This document shows positions 17,205-26,377 of a stretch of DNA of 64,000 nucleotides, piece after piece (position 1 is the stretch's first letter; each line of letters starts with the position of its first letter). The notes beneath the pieces were generated by a model, which had not been told where the DNA came from, searched no databases, and saw nothing but the letters and a program-made list of their open reading frames with translations. The position numbers and the translations under genes are program-made. Source of the DNA: an uncultured Bacteroidota bacterium (lineage in GTDB: Bacteria; Bacteroidota; Bacteroidia; Flavobacteriales_F; PHOS-HE28); NCBI GenBank assembly GCA_902826215.1, contig CADEDY010000008.1, positions 62,001 to 126,000 on the forward strand. The letters run 5' to 3'.

Positions 17205-17668
17205 AGTTCTTCGGTCAGTAGATCCAGATCGAGGTCTTCGTTCTCCAGGTAGGCAAAGAGAACATCGGTATCGGTAGGCAGGTCCATGGGAACGGAAGAG
17301 AATCCGTCTTCGCCCAAAGCGTCATAGAGCAGTTCGGTGTTCATCGCGGTCCACGGCAATTCCTCCGGTTCGATGGCAGTCGTTTCCGTCAGCACAGCAG
17401 GTCCTTCGGTCGTTGGCCAGATCTGCCATGCGACCAGCACGAGCGCGCTGATCATGGCCATAGCAGCAATGGAACGGGGGAGAAGCAAGGAGCTCCACCA
17501 AGCAGTGGTTTTGGCCACGCCGCCCGCTTCACGATGTGCGATATGCGCTTGAATGGCATGGGGGAACCGGTCGAAGAACCCTTCCGGAACGGCGAACGGG
17601 TCGTCTTTCGAAAGCCCCCTCAGGATCGGGGCATCCCGCAATTCGTCCTGTTGATCGTGGCGTTCCAT
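17201..17668 (-). CDS. Putative transmembrane anti-sigma factor
   Basis: 155 residues from ATG 17668. The layout is an N-terminal cytoplasmic part of about 68 residues (with DPFAVPEGFFDRFP), one TM helix (about 73-91, IAAMAMISALVLVAWQIW) and an acidic periplasmic tail ending DLDLDLLTEEL. No zinc-binding HxxxCxxC motif is visible. The call rests on position, 20 nt downstream of an ECF sigma factor gene, and on the single-TM architecture. Its stop overlaps the start of the Spy-like gene. A much longer reading of the same frame runs through the sigma gene and is not real. Confidence 0.7.
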   Translation of the reverse strand: MERHDQQDELRDAPILRGLSKDDPFAVPEGFFDRFPHAIQAHIAHREAGGVAKTTAWWSSLLLPRSIAAMAMISALVLVAWQIWPTTEGPAVLTETTAIEPEELPWTAMNTELLYDALGEDGFSSVPMDLPTDTDVLFAYLENEDLDLDLLTEEL

Positions 17669-17688
17669 GTTCGTTCTATTGGACGGTC

Positions 17689-18252
17689 TCAGGTCGATTT
17701 GGTTTGATCGGTGGTCACCCATCCCTCGATCTTCTTCACCGCGATGTGGTAGCTGCTCTTCAAGGCGCCAACGCTCGTCCCTGTGACCTCGCTCATGGTC
17801 TCGTATTTCATGCCTTCGAAATAGCGCATCGTGAAGACAGCCCGCTGTTTGTCCGGCAATCGCATCACAGCATTTTGTAGTTTCTTCTGGATCAGGTCGC
17901 CGTTGAAGTGTTCGCTGCTGTCCAACGTGGTGGTCAATTGCTCGATCACCGTATCGTTGCTCACGAAAAGCCCGCGCTTCATCTTCCGCAGGTGGTTCAG
18001 GCATTCGTTGTGTGCAATGCGATAGAGCCAGCTGTAGAGTTGAGAATCCGCGCGGAAGTTCTCCAAGCCCGTCCACGCTTTGATGAAGGTGTTCTGCAAC
18101 ACATCCTGCGCTTCGTCGTGGTCCGTCACCATCCGACGAATGAAGGCGTACAGTTTGCGCTGGTACTGTCGCACCAACAGGTTGAAGGCATAGTGGCGTG
18201 AATCGTCCTTCCGGAATATTGCCAGGAGTTCAGCGTCTGTCAGGTCGCTCAT
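17689..18252 (-). CDS. ECF-family RNA polymerase sigma factor
   Basis: 187 residues from ATG 18252 (MSDLTDAELLAIF). Region 2 (about 20-90) includes AFNLLVRQYQRKLYAFIRRM, the DEAQDVLQNTFIKAW core-binding motif and LYSWLYRIAHNECLNHLRK. Region 4 (about 125-180) has MRLPDKQRAVFTMRYFEGM and the recognition helix region SVGALKSSYHIAVKKIE. Such factors direct RNA polymerase to a small stress regulon. First gene of a sigma/anti-sigma/Spy-like set, 61 bp after the tkt C-terminal gene on the same strand, so partial read-through is possible. Confidence 0.92.
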   Translation of the reverse strand: MSDLTDAELLAIFRKDDSRHYAFNLLVRQYQRKLYAFIRRMVTDHDEAQDVLQNTFIKAWTGLENFRADSQLYSWLYRIAHNECLNHLRKMKRGLFVSNDTVIEQLTTTLDSSEHFNGDLIQKKLQNAVMRLPDKQRAVFTMRYFEGMKYETMSEVTGTSVGALKSSYHIAVKKIEGWVTTDQTKST

Positions 18253-18313
18253 GCCATCGACTTGTCGTTCCGGACGATGCACCGGAATTCCGAAATGACC
18301 TTGGCCGGTATGG

Positions 18314-19267
18314 CTACTTCCGGTTGATCGCTTTCAACGATGCAGCGACGATATGCGGTGCGTCCAATCCGTATTTGCTCAGCAATTGATCGGGGGTGCC
18401 GCTCTCGCCGAAACTGTCGTTCACGGCTACGAATTCCTGTGGCGCTGGTGCATGCGTCGTCAGGACTTGAGCGATCGCATCGCCCAGCCCTCCGAACCGG
18501 TTGTGTTCCTCGCAGGTCACCACACATTTCGTTTTCGCTACCGAAGAGAGGACGGCTTTCGTATCCAAAGGTTTGATCGTGTGCATGTTGATCACTTCTG
18601 CGCTGACGCCTTGCTTGGCAAGCTCTTCCGCGGCTTCCAATGCCCTCCAGACCAAGTGACCGCAGGCAATGATGCTCACATCCGTTCCTTGGATCAAGAC
18701 CTGTGCTTTGCCGATCTCGAAGGGCATGTCCGCTGGAATGAAGACCGGCCATTTCGGTCGTCCGAAGCGGAGGTATACGGGGCCTTCGTGCGCGGCGATC
18801 GCGAGCGTGGCCTGTTTCGTTTGGTTGTGATCACAGGGCACCACCACCGTCATTCCCGGCAACATGCGCATCAAACCGATGTCCTCCAGGATCTGGTGCG
18901 TGGCACCGTCCTCCCCGAGGGTCAAGCCCGCGTGGCTGGCACAGATCTTCACGTTCTTGCCGGCGTATGCGATGCTCTGGCGGATCTGGTCGTACACCCG
19001 GCCCGTGCTGAAGTTGGCGAAGGTTCCGGTGAAGGGGATCTTGCCGCCGATGGTCAAACCCGCCGCGATGCCCATCATGTTCGCCTCGGCGATGCCAACT
19101 TGGATGAAGCGCTCCGGAAAGTCCTTCTGGAAGGCCTCCATCTTCAAGGAGCCCGTGAGGTCGGCGCACAAGGCGACCACGTTCGGGTTGGTCTTGCCGA
19201 GTTCGTGCAGACCGGCACCGAAGCCGCTGCGGGTGTCCTTCTGGTCGAGTACGGGGTAGCTGCTCAT
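18314..19267 (-). CDS. Transketolase, C-terminal subunit
   Basis: 317 residues. This is the pyrimidine-binding plus C-terminal half of transketolase: [22 protein letters not shown], then [20 protein letters not shown] holding the Glu that activates thiamine diphosphate, [15 protein letters not shown] and the C-terminal [16 protein letters not shown] Rossmann-like part. Transketolase moves two-carbon units between sugar phosphates in the pentose phosphate pathway. The protein is complete for a split enzyme, with its partner encoded at 20750-21628. The vWA gene that separates the two ends only 8 nt before this start. Cytoplasmic. Confidence 0.92.
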   Translation of the reverse strand: MSSYPVLDQKDTRSGFGAGLHELGKTNPNVVALCADLTGSLKMEAFQKDFPERFIQVGIAEANMMGIAAGLTIGGKIPFTGTFANFSTGRVYDQIRQSIAYAGKNVKICASHAGLTLGEDGATHQILEDIGLMRMLPGMTVVVPCDHNQTKQATLAIAAHEGPVYLRFGRPKWPVFIPADMPFEIGKAQVLIQGTDVSIIACGHLVWRALEAAEELAKQGVSAEVINMHTIKPLDTKAVLSSVAKTKCVVTCEEHNRFGGLGDAIAQVLTTHAPAPQEFVAVNDSFGESGTPDQLLSKYGLDAPHIVAASLKAINRK

Positions 19268-19275
19268 GGCCTTGC

Positions 19276-20694
19276 TTAGAAGTTGAGGGTGGCGGATCGG
19301 CCACTTTCGATGGTGATGTCCTTCTTTATGGAGAGTTCGGTGCGGCGCGCACCGCGACTGCGATAGATCACTTGGTAGGTACCCGGCAGCAACCGGATCT
19401 GCGCTCGCACGGCCGTAGGGTCGAGGTCGGCCACCCATTCCAGTTGGTCGTCCTTCTTCACGAATACAGCGCCCGGACCGGGTGTGGAAGGCAGAATGTT
19501 GAGGATGCCATGGCGCGGGATCAGGATCTCATTCGTTCGACCTTGTTCGATGTGCACAACGGGGATCAGCAACCGCGGCAAGGTCAACACCTCCAGGTCG
19601 TAGGTGCCGGTTCGTAGGCGTTGTGTGGTGCCCACCTCTTGCGCGATCAAGGTGCCGGTTTCCCCGGATCGACGCACAATGGCCTGCACAATGGCGCCAT
19701 CCGAAGGTCCGTTGCCCATCTTCAGTTCCAACAAGCCGGTACCGGCATCCAATGCGATCACCGTATGTACACCGGGTCGCAGGGTGACATCGTTGCGCAC
19801 CGATGGTGGTACCGTGTGGGCAACCACTTTGTAGGTGTAGATGGGGTCGATCCGCAGCGTGTCGGGGATCCCCCGTTCGTTCATGGTGTGCATGAAGTGG
19901 TCGATGATCTTGCCCGTACGCTGGTCGTACAAGGTCACGGGTACGTCGGTCTCGGTAGGCTTGCTATCAGCCGTCATCAAACTGATCTGCGCTGTGGTGC
20001 TGTTGAGCGCTTGGGTGACCACCACTTTCAACACGTGCTCGAAGAGTTCCGGTGTGCTGGCATCGAAGTAGTTGCCCACACATTGCAAGCTGTACTTCTG
20101 CGATTCATCCAACCCAACACCGATCACGAAGGGTTTGAGCACGATGCCCTTGGCTTGCAAGGCTCGGCTCACGGCGCAGGGGTCCTCGTCGCACGCTTCG
20201 ATGCCATCGGTGATAAGGATGATGACGTTGCGGACCACACGTGTTCCATCGCTTCCTTTTGCAGGAAAATCCCCAGCGGCACGTTCCAACGAGCGAGCGA
20301 TCGGGGTGGTCCCCAAGCAGCGCACGGACTTCAGCGTGGAGCGCATCCCCGGCATGCTATTGGGGCTGAACGGCACTTCCAATCGGGTGTCGTCGCAGTC
20401 CTGTTTGCCAGGTTGGATCGGGGTCTGGTGCCCGTAGAGTCGCAACGCCAGTTCCAGATCAGGTTGGCCTTCTAGCTCCTTCAAACTTTGAAGCAAGAGT
20501 TCCCGAGCGGTGTTGATCTTCGGTTGATTGCCCCAGAACGCGTTCATGCTGTTGCTGGCATCCATCACGAACAACATCCGTGTGAGCGGAGGCCGTGGCG
20601 CGCTCTCCTGCGCATGGGAACCCAATGCAACAACAAGGGCGAACGCGAATAGAAGTGCGGTCCGGAACGAAAATGGGCGCGAACGATCATGCAT
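19276..20694 (-). CDS. Secreted von Willebrand factor A domain protein
   Basis: 472 residues from ATG 20694. A signal peptide (hydrophobic core [16 protein letters not shown], to about 29) precedes a vWA domain (about 38-240) with an intact MIDAS: DASNS at 45-49, LGTTPIARS holding the Thr, and [14 protein letters not shown]. The remaining 230 residues are beta-rich with repeated [16 protein letters not shown] and [14 protein letters not shown] patterns, like small PEGA- or carboxypeptidase-regulatory-like beta domains. The protein should bind a divalent metal and act outside the cytoplasm. It lies between the two transketolase genes (55 bp after tkt N, 8 bp before tkt C), although no link to sugar metabolism is apparent. 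Confidence 0.85.
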   Translation of the reverse strand: MHDRSRPFSFRTALLFAFALVVALGSHAQESAPRPPLTRMLFVMDASNSMNAFWGNQPKINTARELLLQSLKELEGQPDLELALRLYGHQTPIQPGKQDCDDTRLEVPFSPNSMPGMRSTLKSVRCLGTTPIARSLERAAGDFPAKGSDGTRVVRNVIILITDGIEACDEDPCAVSRALQAKGIVLKPFVIGVGLDESQKYSLQCVGNYFDASTPELFEHVLKVVVTQALNSTTAQISLMTADSKPTETDVPVTLYDQRTGKIIDHFMHTMNERGIPDTLRIDPIYTYKVVAHTVPPSVRNDVTLRPGVHTVIALDAGTGLLELKMGNGPSDGAIVQAIVRRSGETGTLIAQEVGTTQRLRTGTYDLEVLTLPRLLIPVVHIEQGRTNEILIPRHGILNILPSTPGPGAVFVKKDDQLEWVADLDPTAVRAQIRLLPGTYQVIYRSRGARRTELSIKKDITIESGRSATLNF

Positions 20695-20749
20695 GACGTA
20701 GGTGTTCCGTAACGGAACGGTGAAAAGCGTGCCGATCGCGTTCATCCGC

Positions 20750-21628
20750 TCAATAATCGCCGAGCGTCTCTTCCAATTGGGCCAAGGCGTCCTTGAGCTG
20801 CTGGTCGTTCGGTGCGATGCCATGCCAGGCGTGGCTGTTCATCATGAAATCCACACCCTGACCCATTTCGGTGTGCATCAGCACCATGACGGGTTTGCCT
20901 TTTCCCGTTCGGCTCTTGGCCTCGTCCATGGTCTTCAATAGGGCGTCCATGTCGTTGCCATTGGTCTCCAGAACATCCCACCCGAAGGCGGCCCATTTGC
21001 CTTTGAGGTCGCCCAACGGAAGTACATCGTCCACATCGCCATCGATCTGGCGACCGTTATAGTCCACGGTGCTGATCAGGTTATCCACTTTCTTGCCAGC
21101 GGCGAACATGGCAGCCTCCCAGATCTGGCCTTCCTGCAGCTCGCCATCGCCATGCAACGTGTACACGAGGCGGTCGTCACCGTTCATCTTCTTAGCGAGG
21201 GCTGCGCCGATCGCCACACTGAGGCCTTGACCGAGCGAACCACTGGCCATGCGAACTCCGGGCAATCCTTCGTGTGTGGTGGGGTGCCCTTGCAAGCGAC
21301 TGTTGATCCTTCGGAACGTCGCAAGTTCCTTCACTGGGAAGTAACCGCTGCGAGCAAGCACACTGTAGAACACCGGGCTGATGTGGCCGTTGCTCAGAAA
21401 GAACAGATCCTGACCCTTGCCGTCCATCTCCCAAGGTTCAGGGGTATGGCGCAGGATCTTGAAATAGAGCGCGGTAAGGAAGTCCGCACAGCCGAGCGAC
21501 CCACCCGGATGCCCGCTCTGGACCCCGTGCACCTGCCGCACGATGTCGCGCCGGACCTGGCTGGCGATGCGGATAAGATCCGCAGTTGTGGTCGTTGTGG
21601 ATGCAGGTGCGGAAGTGGTCTGGGACAT
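20750..21628 (-). CDS. Transketolase, N-terminal subunit
   Basis: 292 residues from ATG 21628 (MSQTTSAPASTTTT). This is the thiamine diphosphate pyrophosphate-binding half: HGVQSGHPGGSLG, SNGHISPVFYS, GSLGQGLSVAIGAALA and the GDGELQEGQIWEA...N metal/diphosphate motif. Together with the separate C-terminal subunit it forms an active transketolase, an arrangement known in many bacteria and archaea. First gene of a probable three-gene transcription unit tkt N, vWA, tkt C. TACTTTTG (21664-21657) lies 28 nt upstream as a likely -7 box. Confidence 0.92.
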   Translation of the reverse strand: MSQTTSAPASTTTTTADLIRIASQVRRDIVRQVHGVQSGHPGGSLGCADFLTALYFKILRHTPEPWEMDGKGQDLFFLSNGHISPVFYSVLARSGYFPVKELATFRRINSRLQGHPTTHEGLPGVRMASGSLGQGLSVAIGAALAKKMNGDDRLVYTLHGDGELQEGQIWEAAMFAAGKKVDNLISTVDYNGRQIDGDVDDVLPLGDLKGKWAAFGWDVLETNGNDMDALLKTMDEAKSRTGKGKPVMVLMHTEMGQGVDFMMNSHAWHGIAPNDQQLKDALAQLEETLGDY

Positions 21629-21656
21629 CGGCGGGCTAGCCTTCTTCGAGGCTGGC

Positions 21657-21664
21657 CAAAAGTA
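21657..21664 (-). promoter_or_regulatory. -7 box of the transketolase operon
   Basis: TACTTTTG on the minus strand, a full match to TAnnTTTG, 28 nt before the tkt N ATG. No clear -33 TTTG. Confidence 0.55.
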
Positions 21665-21880
21665 GCCGGGCACCATGGGCGCACTGGTGAAGTGTGTAGA
21701 ACTTTTCAAAAGTGGAGGCCCCTTCCACGAATGCCGGCACGGTTGGATCCAGGGCGTGTTGGATCGCCTATTGGGTCGTTCCTGGGTGAGCCGGTCGTCA
21801 CCGATCGAGCAACGCGGCAGGCCATTTGCGTTGTCATTCGTGTATCCGGGACATCTGGTTTTGGCCGGAACATCGTTGAG

Positions 21881-21910
21881 CGGGTGCCTTCGGGCGCCCG
21901 TTCTCGTTTG
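21881..21910 (+). other. Stable hairpin, terminator-like
   Basis: CGGGTGCC (21881-21888), a TTCG tetraloop, and GGCGCCCG (21893-21900), followed by TTCTCGTTTG. One G-T pair. No annotated gene on the plus strand ends here. Confidence 0.35.
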
Positions 21911-21936
21911 CGGCTGTCCGTCGTGCTTGAACCGGC

Positions 21937-21944
21937 TACCTTCG
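21937..21944 (+). promoter_or_regulatory. -7 box of ychF
   Basis: TACCTTCG, one mismatch from TAnnTTTG, 40 nt before the ychF ATG. Confidence 0.45.
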
Positions 21945-21984
21945 CGGCCGCTTTCCAAAGAGGGAAGCAAGAAAGCAAGGATCC

Positions 21985-23082
21985 ATGGCATTGAAATGCG
22001 GCATCGTCGGCCTGCCCAACGTGGGCAAGAGCACACTGTTCAATTGTTTGAGCAACGCCAAGGCCCAAGCGGCCAACTTCCCGTTCTGTACCATCGAGCC
22101 GAACGTGGGTACGATCACGGTTCCCGACTCCCGCCTGAACAAGCTCGCCGAGTTGGTGAAACCGCAGCGCATCCTTCCCACAACGGTGGAGATCGTCGAT
22201 ATCGCGGGTCTGGTGAAAGGGGCAAGCAAGGGCGAAGGCTTGGGGAATCAGTTCCTTGGAAATATCCGGGAATGCGATGCCATCCTGCACGTGCTTCGTT
22301 GTTTCGACGACCCGAACGTGGTGCATGTGGATGGCAACGTGGATCCGGTGCGCGATAAGGAAGTGATCGACATCGAATTGCAATTGAAGGACCTGGAGAC
22401 CGTGGAGGCGAGGATCAAGAAGGTGGAGAAGGGAGCCCAGATCGGCGACAAGGATGCGAAGAAGCGTTTCGAGCTGCTCTCCCGGATCCGTGAGCATTTG
22501 ATGAAGGGAGAAAGCGCGCGCGCAGCGATCAACGAGAACGACGATCCTGCGCTATTGGGCGAATTCCAGTTGCTCACCACCAAGCCGGTCATGTATGTGT
22601 GCAATGTGGACGAGAAGAGTGCCACGACCGGCAATGCCTACGTAGAGAAAGTGAAAGCGGCCGTGGCCCACGAGAACGCGGAGGTGATCTTCGTTACCGC
22701 AGCCATCGAAGCGGAGATCGCATCCTTGGAGACTCCGGAAGAGCGGGAAATGTTCTTGTCGGATATCGGCCTGAACGAACCCGGCGTGAACAAACTGATC
22801 CACGCGGCCTATCACCTGCTGAAGCTACAGACCTACTTCACCGCTGGTGTACAAGAGGTTCGCGCTTGGACGATCCATCAAGGCGATACCGGTCCGAAAG
22901 CCGCAGGCGTCATCCACAGTGATTTCGAGAAGGGTTATATCCGCGCAGAGGTCATGGCCTACAACGACTTCATCACGCTTGGCAGCGAAGCGGCGTGCCG
23001 TGCTGCCGGGAAGTTGAAAGTGGAAGGCAAGGAGTACGTGGTGAAGGATGGGGATGTGATGCACTTCCTGTTCAACGTGTGA
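21985..23082 (+). CDS. ychF: Ribosome-associated Obg-family ATPase/GTPase YchF
   Basis: 365 residues, full family length (about 363). The P-loop GLPNVGKSTLFN (9-20), the switch I segment with NFPFCTIEPNVG, DIAGLV for G3 and the NVDE form of G4 identify YchF (OLA1 in eukaryotes), which prefers ATP over GTP because G4 is not NKxD. A coiled-coil insertion lies in the middle, and the C-terminal TGS-like domain is clear (AWTIHQGDTGPKAAGVIHSDF, ending KDGDVMHFLFNV). It is a cytoplasmic, ribosome-linked regulator, often tied to oxidative stress. It appears to be transcribed alone. Confidence 0.97.
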   Translation: MALKCGIVGLPNVGKSTLFNCLSNAKAQAANFPFCTIEPNVGTITVPDSRLNKLAELVKPQRILPTTVEIVDIAGLVKGASKGEGLGNQFLGNIRECDAILHVLRCFDDPNVVHVDGNVDPVRDKEVIDIELQLKDLETVEARIKKVEKGAQIGDKDAKKRFELLSRIREHLMKGESARAAINENDDPALLGEFQLLTTKPVMYVCNVDEKSATTGNAYVEKVKAAVAHENAEVIFVTAAIEAEIASLETPEEREMFLSDIGLNEPGVNKLIHAAYHLLKLQTYFTAGVQEVRAWTIHQGDTGPKAAGVIHSDFEKGYIRAEVMAYNDFITLGSEAACRAAGKLKVEGKEYVVKDGDVMHFLFNV

Positions 23083-23237
23083 TCGGGTCCTTCCTGACTA
23101 TGTACGACCGTCTTCGAATTGCGGGCTTCCGTCCTATCCGTTTCCTAGCTCGTCGAACGGAGCGGAATGGTGAATAACTATTCGCCGCATGTGACCGTCG
23201 ATCTCGTTAATTGTCGTCCGGATCACAACACTCGAAC

Positions 23238-26231
23238 ATGCTGAATTCACTACGCGCGAGACTATTGCTCTGTTTTCTGGTTTGCTGCACCCTTTTCGCA
23301 TCCGCTCGCACCGGCCAGGTCTCGGAGCGCATCATGAACCTGCAAGCCAAGGGTGTGCGATTTCAAACTGTTCCGCTGTTCGAGCAATCGCCAACGTCGG
23401 CAACTCAAGAAGATCGTTGGAAGGAAGCCCTCACCAAGGCGAACGTGCTTCGGCCTATCGCTGGAGCTACGAATGGGCTTGTGAAAGCTGCCCCGGCCTA
23501 CATCAGTTTGAACATTCCTTCCGCTTCCGGTAGTTTGAACCTTGACCTCGAGTACACCGAGATCACCACAGCTGATTTCCGGATCAGTACGGCCAGCGGC
23601 GCTCCGGTGAGCAATGGGGTGGGCGTTCACTACCGCGGTATGGTGCGCGGCATTCCTGGTTCTTGGGCAGCGATCAGCGTGTTCGATGGCGAGGTGATGG
23701 GTTTGTTCGATGATGGCCAAGGCGAGTCAGTACTCGGTCGTTTCGAGGATCGCCGCGATGACCTGCATGTGTTGTACCGCGAACGTGATCTGCGCCGTCG
23801 CAACTCCTACACCTGTGGAACACCGGATGATGGCGAGCCCTACCATACCGACCAATTGGAAATGGCAAGCGCTGATCGCACGGTCCGCTGCGTTCGCTAC
23901 TACTGGGAAGTGAACCATGACGTTTTCCTGAACAAGGGAAATGTGGTGAACACGACGAACTATGCTACTGGCCTCTTCAATCAAAGTGCGATCCTGTACG
24001 ACAACGACGGGATCGATGTAACTCTATCGGAACTCTTCATCTGGGACGTGCCCAGTCCGTACACGGGACCTGGAAGTGGGGATTACTTGGATCAATTCGG
24101 AGTGCAGCGCACGAGTTTCAACGGCGACATGGCCCACCTGCTCGGTTTCGGTGGTGGAGGTGGTGTGGCCTATCTGAATACGTTGTGTAGCAGCTTGAGC
24201 TATCTGCGCATGGCATACAGTGGCATCAACAGTTCGTACTCGAACGTGCCCACCTACAGTTGGAGTGTAGAAGTCGTTACGCACGAACAAGGCCACAACC
24301 TCGGTTCGAAGCACACCCATGCTTGCGCTTGGAACGGTAATGCCACGGCGATCGATGGTTGCGGTCCAGCGGCCGGATATACCGAAGGCAGCTGTGCAAC
24401 GGCACCGGTTCCGACTTCAGCAGTTGGCGGGACGATCATGAGCTATTGCCACTTGGTGAGCGCAGGCATACGCTTCCAGAACGGTTTCGGGCCACAGCCG
24501 ACCGCAGTGATCGTGAATGCGGTGAACGCAGCGTCCTGCTTGGGAAGCTGCGGGACCTCTTGTGATGCTCCTGGGAACTTGACCGCCACAAGTATCACGG
24601 TGAACTCGGCCCTGTTGTCCTGGAGCTCGATCGGGGCATCCAGCTACGATCTGCAATGGCGACAGGTAGGTGCGGGTACATGGACCACAGTGTCAGCCTT
24701 GACCGGCAACACGTACAACTTGACCGGTCTATCCCAAGGCACCAACTACGAGTTCCAGGTGCGGAGTATCTGCGGTGCGTCGACATCCGCTTATTCCACG
24801 GTCCGCACGTTCACCACTGCAGTGCCATGCCCGGATTCATTGGAACCGAACAACACGCTCGGGGCCCCGGCCAATATCACGCTGCCGGTGAACATCAGTG
24901 CCTTGATCGCGGTGAACGGGGATCAGGACTACTACCGATTCACGCTGACCACGACCAGCACCATCAACCTCTATCTCTCCAATCTCGCTGGTGACTATGA
25001 CCTCTTCTTGTTGGATAACACCGGTGCAACCTTGGCTTCTTCTGAAGCTGGTGGAACGACCAATGAAAACGTCAATTTCGCCAACGCAGCTCCAGGTACC
25101 TACTTCATTCGGGTCTTCGGGTACAACGGTGCTTTCAGCGCGACACAGTGTTATTCGCTCAACGCAAGTGCCTTTGCGACGGGATGTCAAGTGCCGGATG
25201 GTGTGAGCGCTTTGAGCATCACCGAGACCACCGCAAGCATTTCGTGGCCTTCGGTCCAGGGAGCCTCGGGGTATGAGTTGCGTTACCGGGTCCTCGGTGC
25301 GCCGAGTTGGATCGATGTCACTGGAATTTCGGCCAGTCCTTATGCCCTGAATGGACTCCAATTCTCAACGACCTACGAGGTGCAGGTGCGTTCGGTATGC
25401 AGTGGCGGAGTTCAGGGGGGAACATCCAGCAATTCCGCATTCACCAGTTCGACTGAATTCACCACGCTGGTGTATTTCTGCGCAAGTGGTGCACCTCTAC
25501 AGGCCAATATCCTTATGTTGCTCGACGGTCCATATCGTTCTGGCGACCAGCTCATGATCGACTCGTTGCGTGCTCTGGGCATGCTCCCCTTGACAGAGCC
25601 GTACACCGCTCTCGGTTATGCCGTGGATGGTCCAACGACCACAACCCCCGGGGTATTCCAGGTCACCGGGCCGAATGCCATCGTGGATTGGGTGCTTGTG
25701 GAACTACGAAGTGATGTAGCCCCATATCCTATAGTTACCTCCAGGGCCTTGCTGCTGAAAAGGAACGGTACGGTGGTTGATCGAGATGGTGTTTCCTTCG
25801 CTCAGTTTTGTGCGCCTTCTGGTGTGCCATACCGTGTCGCGGTGCATCACCGTAATCACCTTGGATGCATGACGGATATTAGCGTTGGCTTGTCACCACT
25901 TCCTTCGTCGGTTCCGATCTCAACCCCGGGTTTTATTGCGATGTACGGCACCAATGCCCTGCGGATCAGGGATGGCGTTGCGCTCCTCTGGGCGGGCAAC
26001 TGCATGCGCAATGGCCAGGTGGATTACACCGGTGACAACAGTGACCGGGATGCGGTGCTTGGTGCCATCGGTGGTGTGGTGCCTACGGCTACTGTAACCG
26101 GCTACCGTGCAGAGGATTGCAACATGGATGGCCAGGTGAAGTACACCGGCGACGAAAGTGATCGGGACGTGATCTTGAACACCATTGGCGGGGTGGTCCC
26201 CACCAATTTCATCATCGAGCAGATGCCCTAG
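23238..26231 (+). CDS. Secreted metzincin protease with FN3, PPC and dockerin-like domains
   Basis: 997 residues from ATG 23238, which gives a proper signal peptide (hydrophobic LLLCFLVCCTLFASA). A propeptide-like region is followed by a reprolysin-type catalytic domain (about 220-430) with the zinc motif HEQGHNLGSKH (349-359) and a Met-turn GTIMSYCH (near 400). Then come an FN3 domain (about 440-530), a PPC domain (SLEPNNTLGAPANI, DQDYYRFTL), a second FN3 domain and a 250-residue beta module. The end consists of two calcium-loop repeats of the form GQVDYTGDNSDRDAVL and GQVKYTGDESDRDVIL, each followed by IGGVVPT. There is no T9SS type A domain; the protein stops at EQMP. Confidence 0.85.
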   Translation: MLNSLRARLLLCFLVCCTLFASARTGQVSERIMNLQAKGVRFQTVPLFEQSPTSATQEDRWKEALTKANVLRPIAGATNGLVKAAPAYISLNIPSASGSLNLDLEYTEITTADFRISTASGAPVSNGVGVHYRGMVRGIPGSWAAISVFDGEVMGLFDDGQGESVLGRFEDRRDDLHVLYRERDLRRRNSYTCGTPDDGEPYHTDQLEMASADRTVRCVRYYWEVNHDVFLNKGNVVNTTNYATGLFNQSAILYDNDGIDVTLSELFIWDVPSPYTGPGSGDYLDQFGVQRTSFNGDMAHLLGFGGGGGVAYLNTLCSSLSYLRMAYSGINSSYSNVPTYSWSVEVVTHEQGHNLGSKHTHACAWNGNATAIDGCGPAAGYTEGSCATAPVPTSAVGGTIMSYCHLVSAGIRFQNGFGPQPTAVIVNAVNAASCLGSCGTSCDAPGNLTATSITVNSALLSWSSIGASSYDLQWRQVGAGTWTTVSALTGNTYNLTGLSQGTNYEFQVRSICGASTSAYSTVRTFTTAVPCPDSLEPNNTLGAPANITLPVNISALIAVNGDQDYYRFTLTTTSTINLYLSNLAGDYDLFLLDNTGATLASSEAGGTTNENVNFANAAPGTYFIRVFGYNGAFSATQCYSLNASAFATGCQVPDGVSALSITETTASISWPSVQGASGYELRYRVLGAPSWIDVTGISASPYALNGLQFSTTYEVQVRSVCSGGVQGGTSSNSAFTSSTEFTTLVYFCASGAPLQANILMLLDGPYRSGDQLMIDSLRALGMLPLTEPYTALGYAVDGPTTTTPGVFQVTGPNAIVDWVLVELRSDVAPYPIVTSRALLLKRNGTVVDRDGVSFAQFCAPSGVPYRVAVHHRNHLGCMTDISVGLSPLPSSVPISTPGFIAMYGTNALRIRDGVALLWAGNCMRNGQVDYTGDNSDRDAVLGAIGGVVPTATVTGYRAEDCNMDGQVKYTGDESDRDVILNTIGGVVPTNFIIEQMP

Positions 26232-26318
26232 TGGCAGCGGAAAGGAGCTTGTTGAAAACTCCGATCGATCGTTGAAAACAGGGTTTTTCGACGACCCGAA
26301 CCGGCGTGGATGAAGGGC

Positions 26319-26326
26319 TACCTTCG
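26319..26326 (+). promoter_or_regulatory. -7 box upstream of parE
   Basis: TACCTTCG, one mismatch from TAnnTTTG, 51 nt before the parE ATG. Confidence 0.4.
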
Positions 26327-26377
26327 TGCCACGCGCCGCGAACCCTTGTCCCTAGCGGGTTCTGCGCCATTTCTGCG

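Larger units (their letters stand above)
21629..21984. other. Divergent intergenic region, tkt N and ychF
   Basis: 356 bp with no supported gene. It holds a TACTTTTG box for the tkt operon (minus, 21664-21657), a TACCTTCG box for ychF (plus, 21937-21944), and an 8-bp GC-rich hairpin with a TTCG tetraloop. Confidence 0.6.

Noticed and set aside
18314-21628. Possible broken or frameshifted single transketolase gene
   Set aside because: Both halves have their own start and stop and are separated by a complete gene; split transketolases are a known form.
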